Assembly (NCBI GenBank): GCA_031283025.1
Contig: JAITCP010000044.1
Location: forward strand, 1-5,457
DNA: 5,457 nucleotides
Origin: Spirochaetaceae bacterium
GTDB lineage: Bacteria; Spirochaetota; Spirochaetia; Treponematales; Breznakiellaceae
Direction: 5' to 3'
The position numbers and the translations under genes were made by a program. The notes under the pieces are model-generated. The model made no database searches. It had not been told where the DNA came from and saw nothing but the letters and a program-made list of their open reading frames with translations. This document shows, piece after piece, positions 1 through 4,928 of this stretch; the first letter of the stretch is position 1; every line of letters starts with the position of its first letter.

Positions 1-707
1 TTATCAATCACAATGCACTTTTCCGGGCATTGCTTAACACAGATTCCGCACTTGATGCACCCCAGGCGGCAGGTCTTTCTTATGGCGGAGCGGATTGGGT
101 TGCGGTTTGAACAGAGGGCCATGACGATTTTTCTGTCCTTGGGGATTACTTTGAGTATCCCCTGCGGGCACTCGGTTACGCAGACTTGGCAGCCGGTACA
201 CTTGCCCCAGTTTACAATGGGGAGTCCGTTCTTATCCATGGATATGGCCCCGAACTTGCAGACGGTAACGCAGTCCCCAAAACCCAGGCAGCCCCAACTG
301 CACAGCTTGGTACCTCCGGCAAGTTTGGCCCCCCGGCAGGTAGAAATGCCCGTATAGAGGCCCCGTTTTACGGCAATGTCGCTGCCCCCCAAACAGCACC
401 GCACCGACACCATGGGGGTTACCTCAACGGCGCCCTTGCCCATAATTTCCGCCAGTTTGTCCGCAACTATTTTGCCGCCTGCTGTACATTGGACAATGCC
501 CCCTCCGGCGGCTACTGCGGCGGCATAGCCGTCACAGCCGGGGAAACCGCAACCGCCGCAGTTTGCGCCCGGCAGGGCATCCCTAATCATCCCGATTAAC
601 GGGTCTTCTTCAACTCTAAAAAGTTCCTTGAACAAACCCAGGGCCAATCCCAAAACAAGGGCCAGAACGCCGGCCACCGCCGCAGTAATCAGAATAATCG
701 TAATCAC
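1..707 (-). CDS. rnfB: RnfB, polyferredoxin subunit of the Rnf complex (C-terminus off the left edge)
   Basis: This is the iron-sulfur subunit that accepts electrons from ferredoxin at the cytoplasmic face of the Rnf complex. About 235 residues are visible. Residues 3-26 form the N-terminal membrane anchor. Next comes the RnfB-type cluster motif CGGCGFPGC (C50, C53, C58, with C74 as the likely fourth ligand). The middle region has VRCCLGG and C124, as in long-form clostridial RnfB. Ferredoxin-like motifs follow: C136-x3-C140-x5-C146-x3-C150, C170-x2-C173-x2-C176-x3-C180, and a third beginning at C213/C217/C220/C223/C227. The frame is still open at base 1, so the tail is missing. Translation starts at a GTG (705-707) overlapping the rnfA stop as GTGA, with GGAGG at 717-721. 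The next ATG (codon 40) would remove the membrane anchor. Minor deviations from the family are CKFGAI where CPFxAI is usual and CTAGG where CxPGG is usual. Confidence 0.96.
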   Translation of the reverse strand, partial: MITIILITAAVAGVLALVLGLALGLFKELFRVEEDPLIGMIRDALPGANCGGCGFPGCDGYAAAVAAGGGIVQCTAGGKIVADKLAEIMGKGAVEVTPMVSVRCCLGGSDIAVKRGLYTGISTCRGAKLAGGTKLCSWGCLGFGDCVTVCKFGAISMDKNGLPIVNWGKCTGCQVCVTECPQGILKVIPKDRKIVMALCSNRNPIRSAIRKTCRLGCIKCGICVKQCPEKCIVID

Positions 708-1342
708 TTTACCAAACCTCCAAAACCCATAAACGCCAGGGAAAGGAGAGAAGCGGTTACAAAGAGGATGGGCGTTCCCTTGAGGAAGTCCGGAACCGGA
801 CTGGTTTTAATCCGCCGCCTGATTCCCGCCATTAAAAGCAGGGAGAGCAGGAAACCCAGCGCTACCCCCAGGGCATACACGAGCGACTGGGTAAAGGTGT
901 AGGCCGCTCCCGTAAAAGAGCAGATGTTGTTCACCTCATCCAGAGTTACTGCAAGTATGGCGCAGTTTGTTGTGATCAAGGCCAGGTAAATCCCCATAGC
1001 TTTGTAAAGGCCGGGCACCATTTTCTTAAGGAAGAATTCCACCAACTGTACCAATGAAGCGATCACCAGAATAAACACCAGAATCTGCAGGAACTCCAGG
1101 CTTCCTTCAACGCCGCCGGGCATTGTGAACGTGCCAAAAATCCCGTCTTTGGAAAGGACAAACCGGTAAATGGGCCAGGTAACGGTGGTAGCCAGTACCG
1201 TTACAAACGTTACCGCAAGCCCCATCCCTACGGATTTGTCTTCATCGGTACTCATCCCAATAAAAGGGCACAGGGCCAGAAAGCGCATCAGAACTACATT
1301 GTCGATAAGAAAGGCGGATATAAATATCTTAAAGAGGATCAC
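704..1342 (-). CDS. rnfA: RnfA, integral membrane subunit of the Rnf complex
   Basis: RnfA is a six-helix membrane protein that pairs with RnfE; in the family the two share a [2Fe-2S] cluster inside the membrane that passes electrons across the bilayer. The 212-residue product shows the signatures NVVLMRFLALCPF (residues 15-27, with C25) and AMGIYLALITTNCAIL (C127). These two cysteines are the expected cluster ligands. The C-terminal stretch GTPILFVTASLLSLAFMGF is also typical. Translation starts with GTG (1340-1342), which overlaps the rnfE stop as GTGA and is preceded by AAGGAGGG at 1348-1355. The protein is somewhat longer than the usual ~190 residues. The extra length sits mainly in the loop around residues 64-82 (SKDGIFGTFTMPGGVEGS). 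Its neighbours rnfE and rnfB overlap it, so the genes are almost certainly co-translated. Confidence 0.97.
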   Translation of the reverse strand: MILFKIFISAFLIDNVVLMRFLALCPFIGMSTDEDKSVGMGLAVTFVTVLATTVTWPIYRFVLSKDGIFGTFTMPGGVEGSLEFLQILVFILVIASLVQLVEFFLKKMVPGLYKAMGIYLALITTNCAILAVTLDEVNNICSFTGAAYTFTQSLVYALGVALGFLLSLLLMAGIRRRIKTSPVPDFLKGTPILFVTASLLSLAFMGFGGLVK

Positions 1343-2073
1343 GGCAGCCCTCCTTCAACGCCGGAGTTTTGGACTTGCGAATTTTTCCGCCCGCCAATGC
1401 TGCAACCCTGGCAGCCGGGAGCCGGACAGGAATCGCAGTCAGGATCGTCCTGGCCGGTCTTGATCTTCTTAAAGGCCAGGTTCATGGCGATAAAAAGGGC
1501 AAACACAAAGAAGCCCCCCGGCGGCAGGATGAAAAACAGGATCGGCTGGTAATTGGGAAAGATTTCAAAACCCAGAACAGTCCCGTTCCCCAGGAGTTCC
1601 CGGATTGCGGCAATTCCCGCGAGTACCCAGGTGTAACCCAGGCCCATGCCCAGAGCGTCGGGGATTACAGACCACGGCGGCTGTTTGGAGGAGAACGATT
1701 CAACCCGCCCCATGATAATGCAGTTCACCACGATAAGGGGAATAAAGACACCCATCGCTTTGGAAAGATCGGGGAAGTACGCTTTAAGCACATAGTCGAT
1801 TACCGTGGTAAAAGCGGCAATGACGATGATGAATATAGGAATCCTGATTGAATTGGGAATGAGTTTGCGGAAAAGGCTGATCACCAACTCCGACATAAGG
1901 AGCACAAAGGTCATGGAAAGGCCCATGCCGATTCCGTTGACCACTTCCGTTGTTACCGCCAGGGCTGAACAAAGGCCGATCATCAATACCAGGAGGGGAT
2001 TTTCCCGGATAATGCCGTTGGTAAAAATCCGGCCTGCCTGTCCGGCTCCGCTGTTTTTCGATTTCCGGCTCAT
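1339..2073 (-). CDS. rnfE: RnfE, integral membrane subunit of the Rnf complex, with a cysteine-rich C-terminal tail
   Basis: RnfE is the membrane partner of RnfA and contributes the other half of the intramembrane [2Fe-2S] site. The 244-residue product has IIRENPLLVLMIGLCSALAV (C35), IPLIVVNCIIMGRVESF (C118) and DALGMGLGYTWVL followed by IRELLG, all RnfE/NqrD-family signatures. It is distinguished from RnfA by GRVESF after the second cysteine. I place the start at the ATG at 2071-2073: it forms an ATGA overlap with the rnfG stop and has AAGGAG at 2081-2086. An in-frame start at 2100 would add nine residues and lies inside rnfG. After the last helix the protein has a tail of about 40 residues containing C213-x2-C216-x4-C221-x2-C224, a possible metal-binding knuckle. 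The function of this tail is not evident. Confidence 0.96.
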   Translation of the reverse strand: MSRKSKNSGAGQAGRIFTNGIIRENPLLVLMIGLCSALAVTTEVVNGIGMGLSMTFVLLMSELVISLFRKLIPNSIRIPIFIIVIAAFTTVIDYVLKAYFPDLSKAMGVFIPLIVVNCIIMGRVESFSSKQPPWSVIPDALGMGLGYTWVLAGIAAIRELLGNGTVLGFEIFPNYQPILFFILPPGGFFVFALFIAMNLAFKKIKTGQDDPDCDSCPAPGCQGCSIGGRKNSQVQNSGVEGGLP

Positions 2074-2672
2074 TGTTCCGCTCCTTCCGCGGCAAGCCAC
2101 TGTGAAGCGGCCAGGCCCGCCGCCCGCACTATGCGGGAAACAGCCCGGCTGGTAATGGTGGATGCAGTAACGGCGATAACGTCATTCTTGGGTTCAAAGG
2201 GATCGCCCACCTGTTTGCCGGAAAATTGGCCGTAAAAGGTAAGCCGCGCGCTTTTGTCCACAAAGTAGTTTTCATTGGCCGCATTGGCCCCCAGCCCCGG
2301 CGTGTCGGAGTGGCTCATTATCTTTACCCTGTTGATTGTACCGGCGGCGTTAACTCCAACCAGCACTTTGATTGTGCCGCCGTAGCTGTTCGCGGAAGCC
2401 TGAACAGCCGCGCCGATCAATTTGCCGCCCTGGGTAATGCTGTATTCGCTTTCAAACAGCACCCCCGAATCGGGGCTGTCAAATGTTCCCGTTATATCCG
2501 CAAAACCGTCTGCATTCGGAAACAGTTCCTTTATGGACGCTTCCAGTTTGATCGCATCCTGTTTATCGATAACGGCCTTGGTTTTCCCGTATACAAAGGC
2601 AAGCCCCACGCAGGCTGCGGCGGCATAGGCTGTCAACACCAGCCCCAGTTTTACCGTATTCCACGCTTTCAT
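2070..2672 (-). CDS. rnfG: RnfG, FMN-binding subunit of the Rnf complex
   Basis: RnfG carries a covalently bound FMN on the outer side of the membrane and relays electrons within the Rnf pump. The 200-residue product has one N-terminal membrane anchor (about residues 7-29), followed by an extracytoplasmic FMN-binding domain. That domain includes YGGTIKVLVGV (97-107), HSDTPGLGA (121-129, the conserved HxxTPGLG segment) and VTASTITSRAV (168-178). By family analogy the flavin is attached through a phosphoester bond to T172 in TAST-I-TS. The usual motif is S/T-G-A-T-x-S/T, so this site is a recognisable variant. Translation starts with ATG at 2670-2672, overlapping the rnfD stop as ATGA, with GGAGG at 2680-2684. 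The length is normal for the family. Confidence 0.95.
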   Translation of the reverse strand: MKAWNTVKLGLVLTAYAAAACVGLAFVYGKTKAVIDKQDAIKLEASIKELFPNADGFADITGTFDSPDSGVLFESEYSITQGGKLIGAAVQASANSYGGTIKVLVGVNAAGTINRVKIMSHSDTPGLGANAANENYFVDKSARLTFYGQFSGKQVGDPFEPKNDVIAVTASTITSRAVSRIVRAAGLAASQWLAAEGAEQ

Positions 2673-3757
2673 TTGGCAGCCTCCGCTTTTGCCCCGGCAT
2701 TTTTTGCCTTTTTTGGAGGCGGCACATATCCGTACTTTTTCTGGAGGAGCCGGTTCAAAAAGGGAGTCGCCGCATTCATGATGAGGATTCCGTAGGTAAC
2801 CCCCTCAGGGAAATTCCCCCAGCGGCGGATCAGCACGGTGATGATTCCCGCCCCGGCTCCAAAGATCAGTTTCCCCTTGGAGGTGAGCGGGGCGGTGGTA
2901 TAATCGGTAACCATAAAAACAGCGCCGAACAGCAGGCCTCCCGCCAAAATGCCAAAGACCGGGTCCATCCCCAAACACAGTAAAAGAATAACGGAGGAGG
3001 CGGTCATCGCAAGCGGGGCGCGCCAGTCGATCACCCTGGTAACAAGCAGGTAAAAACAGCCCGCTAAAATCAGCAATATGGAAGATTCTCCCATAGTGCC
3101 GCCATGCCAGCCAAAAAAAAGCGTCCGCAGGGTGGAAAGGTAACCCGCTCCCCCGGTAAGGCCGGACACGGCAAACTGGCGGCCTACATCGGCAACAGCG
3201 CCGCCCATCTTGATGATGCCTAATGGCGTGGCGCTGCTGATACTGTCCAGGGGAAGGGCCGCCGCATCACTGGCGGCAGACACCGCTTCCGGTGTCGGGA
3301 AAAATCTTGCGGGGATAAATCCCTTAGGCGTAGTCCAGCTTGTAACGGCGGCGGGGAAACTCAACAATAAAAAAGCCCGGCCTGTCAGGGCGGGGTTAAA
3401 CACATTGGCCCCAATGCCGCCGAAAAATTCCTTGACGACGACTGTCGTAAAGACAGCCCCCAGGGCGGCCATCCAAAGGGGGATGGCTGGGGGCAAAATT
3501 AAGGCCAAAAGCAAGCCGGAGACCACAGCGGAAAGATCCGCCACCCGGTTTTCCCGCCTGATGATCAAACGGAACAGGGCCTCCCCTCCTGCGGCGGCGG
3601 CAATGCAAACAACGATCACCAGCAGGGCATGAAGGCCGTACATGATAATGCCAAAGACAGCCGTTGGGGCCAGGGCGATAAGCACATGGGCCATAATCGT
3701 CCGGGTACGGACAGGGGTTGCGATATGAGGGCTCGATCCCAAAAAAAGTTCCGGCAT
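2669..3757 (-). CDS. rnfD: RnfD, integral membrane flavoprotein subunit of the Rnf complex
   Basis: RnfD is a multi-helix membrane subunit with covalently bound FMN, related to NqrB, and belongs to the ion-translocating core. The 362-residue product starts SSPHIATPVRTRTIMAHVLI, the standard RnfD N-terminus. It then shows FFGGIGANVFNPALTGRAFL (111-130), LDSISSATPLG (170-180, with T177 as the likely FMN attachment residue), VTDYTTAPLTSKGKLIFG (283-300) and EGVTYGILIMNAATPFLNR (318-336). The C-terminus is a short Lys/Ala-rich tail. The ATG at 3755-3757 is supported by GGAGG at 3768-3772. It is the first gene of the operon here and stops inside the start of rnfG. Elsewhere rnfC usually precedes rnfD, but no rnfC sequence is present upstream in this window. 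Confidence 0.96.
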   Translation of the reverse strand: MPELFLGSSPHIATPVRTRTIMAHVLIALAPTAVFGIIMYGLHALLVIVVCIAAAAGGEALFRLIIRRENRVADLSAVVSGLLLALILPPAIPLWMAALGAVFTTVVVKEFFGGIGANVFNPALTGRAFLLLSFPAAVTSWTTPKGFIPARFFPTPEAVSAASDAAALPLDSISSATPLGIIKMGGAVADVGRQFAVSGLTGGAGYLSTLRTLFFGWHGGTMGESSILLILAGCFYLLVTRVIDWRAPLAMTASSVILLLCLGMDPVFGILAGGLLFGAVFMVTDYTTAPLTSKGKLIFGAGAGIITVLIRRWGNFPEGVTYGILIMNAATPFLNRLLQKKYGYVPPPKKAKNAGAKAEAAK

Positions 3758-3831
3758 ATACCAGAAACCTCCACTATAATGAAGTTATACGTACCTGTTA
3801 TGTGAAGATTGCGCTTGTGCGAACCTTTTTT

Positions 3832-3860
3832 ATTTTATCTGTTACATCATATTTATTCAA
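3832..3860 (-). promoter_or_regulatory. Candidate sigma70 promoter for the rnfDGEAB operon
   Basis: Read on the minus strand, TTGAAT (3855-3860) is separated by exactly 17 bases from TAAAAT (3832-3837). These match the vegetative consensus hexamers at 4 and 5 of 6 positions. Transcription would begin near 3825, giving a leader of roughly 65-70 bases that ends with the rnfD ribosome binding site (3768-3772). It is a prediction from motif and spacing only. Confidence 0.5.
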
Positions 3861-3891
3861 TGTGATCATTGGATATATTGGGGAATGGGTG

Positions 3892-3923
3892 GCTGAAAAA
3901 TAGCTTCCATGCTATTTTTCAGC
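3892..3923. repeat. Perfect inverted repeat (13-base stem, 6-base loop)
   Basis: GCTGAAAAATAGC at 3892-3904 and its exact complement GCTATTTTTCAGC at 3911-3923 enclose the loop TTCCAT. No T-run follows on either strand outside the stem, so it is not a classical intrinsic terminator. It could be an RNA hairpin, a protein-binding palindrome, or part of a dispersed repeat element. It lies about 30 bases upstream of the proposed rnf -35 box. Confidence 0.9.
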
Positions 3924-3926
3924 TTG

Positions 3927-3951
3927 GGAGTTTTTTCTGCGAAAAAACTCC
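3927..3951. repeat. Second perfect inverted repeat (10-base stem, 5-base loop)
   Basis: GGAGTTTTTT at 3927-3936 pairs exactly with AAAAAACTCC at 3942-3951 around the loop CTGCG. The flanking AGCT (3921-3924) and AGCT (3953-3956) can extend the stem beyond a small internal bulge. It begins three bases after the preceding hairpin, so the two form a compact tandem unit of about 60 bases. The T6/A6 blocks lie inside the stem, so it is not a normal terminator. Confidence 0.88.
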
Positions 3952-3954
3952 TAG

Positions 3955-4034
3955 CTAAAGCACTATTACAACGGCATCAAGAGGGGAACCTTCGCCCTGC
4001 GGGCTCGGTTGAGTATACCTTGCCGTCTAAAGCA
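3955..4034. repeat. Third foldable segment flanked by 8-base direct repeats
   Basis: CTAAAGCA occurs at 3955-3962 and again at 4027-4034. Between the copies, ACGGCA (3971-3976) can pair with TGCCGT (4021-4026). An inner hairpin uses AACC/GGTT (3987-3990 with 4007-4010) and GCCC/GGGC (3994-3997 with 4001-4004) around the loop TGC. The segment could be a small structured RNA domain or a mobile-element remnant. The individual stems are short, so the outer pairing may be chance. Confidence 0.45.
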
Positions 4035-4092
4035 GGGGGAGAGTTTTTGTCCGTAAGCATTGCGTGTTACTATCATACCAATCCCTACTTCT

Positions 4093-4121
4093 TTGCTCTT
4101 TGCTCTTTTTCATGCTATAGT
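4093..4121 (+). promoter_or_regulatory. Candidate promoter of the antitoxin-toxin operon, giving a leaderless transcript
   Basis: TTGCTC (4093-4098) and TATAGT (4116-4121) are 17 bases apart. The -35 match is weak (TTG only) and lies in the tandem CTTTGCT repeat; the -10 is good. Transcription would begin about seven bases after the -10, at or next to the antitoxin start codon (4128). No Shine-Dalgarno sequence exists upstream of that codon, which fits a leaderless mRNA. Confidence 0.45.
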
Positions 4122-4127
4122 TTTCCC

Positions 4128-4505
4128 GTGAATGTTACGCAAACCGTAGAAGTACCCGCCAGTCGGCGGCTGACTATTGACGTGCCGCGCGAAGTTCCGG
4201 CGGGGAAGGCTGTTCTTGTTTTTACTCCGGCTTCGGCTGGCAGGGAGAAAATGTCAGAGGCGCAGGAATTGGAACTTATCAACCGTAATGCCGAATGGCT
4301 CAACAAACAGGCGGAGGATACGCTTGCGTACCAGAACCTTGATGCCTTTGAGGAGGATTTGGAACGGCTTACGCCGCAGGAGGCGGTAAAAATACCGTTT
4401 GCAGCCATACGCGGCGCTGTCGTGCCGTTCAGCCTTGCGGACATTGTATCCGACCGCAATGACGAACGGTTTAACCCTGCATCAGAGGAAGAGCGCCTGG
4501 TATGA
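4128..4505 (+). CDS. Putative antitoxin of a MazF-type toxin-antitoxin pair
   Basis: This gene encodes a 125-residue acidic protein starting at GTG. The N-terminal part TQTVEVPASRRLTIDVP (4-20), then VPAGKAVLVFTP, has the alternating beta pattern of AbrB/SpoVT-like or related DNA-binding antitoxin N-termini. A charged helical segment follows (about 41-85, SEAQELELINRNAEWLNKQ onward), and then a tail rich in acidic residues that would be the toxin-binding part. Its stop overlaps the ATG of the toxin gene as ATGA, the normal arrangement for co-translated pairs. The frame is open upstream to 3909, but that part runs through the hairpins and is not protein-like. I chose GTG 4128 because the conserved-looking sequence starts there, directly after a promoter-like -10. 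By analogy it neutralises the toxin and represses its own promoter. The exact antitoxin family is not identified. Confidence 0.75.
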   Translation: MNVTQTVEVPASRRLTIDVPREVPAGKAVLVFTPASAGREKMSEAQELELINRNAEWLNKQAEDTLAYQNLDAFEEDLERLTPQEAVKIPFAAIRGAVVPFSLADIVSDRNDERFNPASEEERLV

Positions 4506-4827
4506 AGCGTGGCGGCCTCTACGGGCCAGCCGGGGTTCGCCGTATGATCCGAAGAAACAGCGGGTTTTTCTGGTTTTTTCCCGGCAGGCGGTCATTGATA
4601 GCGCTTTCTCCACTGTTATCTGCGCCCCGGTGTATTCCAGATATGACGGTTTGCCTACGCAGATTGAGGCCGATGCGGATGAAGGGTTGAAACACGATAG
4701 CGCTGTCTATTGCGATGAACTGGTCAGCCTCCATAAATCTATGCTTACTGATTATATTGGCTCGCTCTCTGACGCAAAAATGCAACTGGTCAACGCCGCG
4801 CTTCGTATCGCTCTGGATGTCGGCTAA
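4502..4827 (+). pseudogene. MazF/PemK-family endoribonuclease toxin, broken by a one-base frameshift
   Basis: MazF-type toxins cleave mRNA. The natural start is the ATG at 4502-4504, overlapping the antitoxin stop and preceded by GAGGAAG (4485-4491). That frame reads MKRGGLY, the typical start of this family, but then runs out of register and stops at 4690. From about 4522 the adjacent frame encodes the rest of the toxin without a stop until 4827: RASRGSPYDPKKQRVFLVFS, then STVICAPVYSRYDGLPTQ, DEGLKHDSAVYCDELVSL and LTDYIGSLS, all MazF-like. Restoring one base near CTCTACGGG (4517-4525, for example TAC CGG) gives a continuous 108-residue protein, a normal length. The body-frame ATG at 4399 lies deep in the antitoxin and is not a believable start. 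Either this is a recent inactivating deletion, which would leave an orphan antitoxin, or it is a sequencing error. No slippery site suggests programmed frameshifting. Confidence 0.8.
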
Positions 4828-4847
4828 GGTACACCTATTCACTACTC

Positions 4848-4866
4848 CCTGCCTGCGGCAGGCAGG
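4848..4866. repeat. GC-rich perfect hairpin
   Basis: CCTGCCTG (4848-4855) and CAGGCAGG (4859-4866) form an exact 8-base stem with the loop CGG. It sits about 20 bases after the toxin stop and, on the other strand, about 60 bases after the lectin-fragment stop. It is strong enough to stall transcription or protect a 3' end, but no T-run follows in either direction, so I do not call it an intrinsic terminator. Confidence 0.8.
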
Positions 4867-4928
4867 CCCATTCCCTATTCCCCCATTCCTTATTCCCCTA
4901 TTCCCCGCTCCCTACTCCCCATTCCCCA
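4867..4928. repeat. Degenerate C-rich tandem repeat; G-quadruplex candidate on the minus strand
   Basis: The tract is built from irregular copies of an ATTCCCC-like unit of about 7-8 bases. The plus strand has eight C-runs of three or more bases, mostly separated by 3-4 bases. The minus strand therefore carries eight G-runs, with loops such as AAT and AATA. This is well above the four runs needed for an intramolecular G-quadruplex. It begins directly after the lectin-fragment stop codon (minus strand), so it would be transcribed in that gene's 3' end. Confidence 0.75.

Larger units (their letters stand above)
3758..4127. other. Intergenic region between the rnf operon and the divergent antitoxin gene
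   Basis: No protein-coding gene can be supported here. The section nearest rnfD (3758-3890) is AT-rich and carries the rnf leader and promoter. The middle (3892-4034) is dominated by three successive inverted repeats, described separately. The section nearest the antitoxin (about 4035-4127) ends in a pyrimidine-rich stretch with two tandem copies of CTTTGCT (4091-4104) and a plus-strand promoter. Short open frames exist on both strands, but they lack family resemblance and good ribosome binding sites. Confidence 0.75.

Noticed and set aside
186..599. Plus-strand open frame opposite rnfB
   Set aside because: Antisense shadow of the GC-rich rnfB gene; composition and lack of any family resemblance argue against a protein. 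The same applies to plus-strand frames opposite rnfA, rnfE, rnfG and rnfD (such as 1369-1851 and 2226-2795).
2074..2100. Longer start for RnfE at 2100
   Set aside because: It would add MACRGRSGT, lies within rnfG, and lacks the ATGA overlap and AAGGAG that support the start at 2073.
3718..3903. 61-residue plus-strand open frame overlapping the rnfD start and the rnf promoter
   Set aside because: It runs antisense through the rnfD start, its ribosome binding site and the promoter, ends in the first hairpin, and has no ribosome binding site or recognisable domain.
3892..3951. Intrinsic terminators
   Set aside because: The T-rich blocks lie inside the stems and no U-run follows either hairpin on either strand.
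3909..4127. Upstream extension of the antitoxin frame to 3909
   Set aside because: The extension translates hairpin and promoter sequence with no protein-like conservation; the recognisable N-terminus starts at GTG 4128.
4399..4827. 142-residue toxin starting at the ATG at 4399
   Set aside because: That ATG is inside the antitoxin gene and the first ~40 residues are antitoxin sequence in the wrong frame; the authentic MKRGGLY start is at 4502 in a shifted frame.
4519..4842. Minus-strand open frame opposite the toxin
   Set aside because: Shadow of the toxin coding sequence; no start context or family features. The same applies to 4115-4459 opposite the antitoxin.
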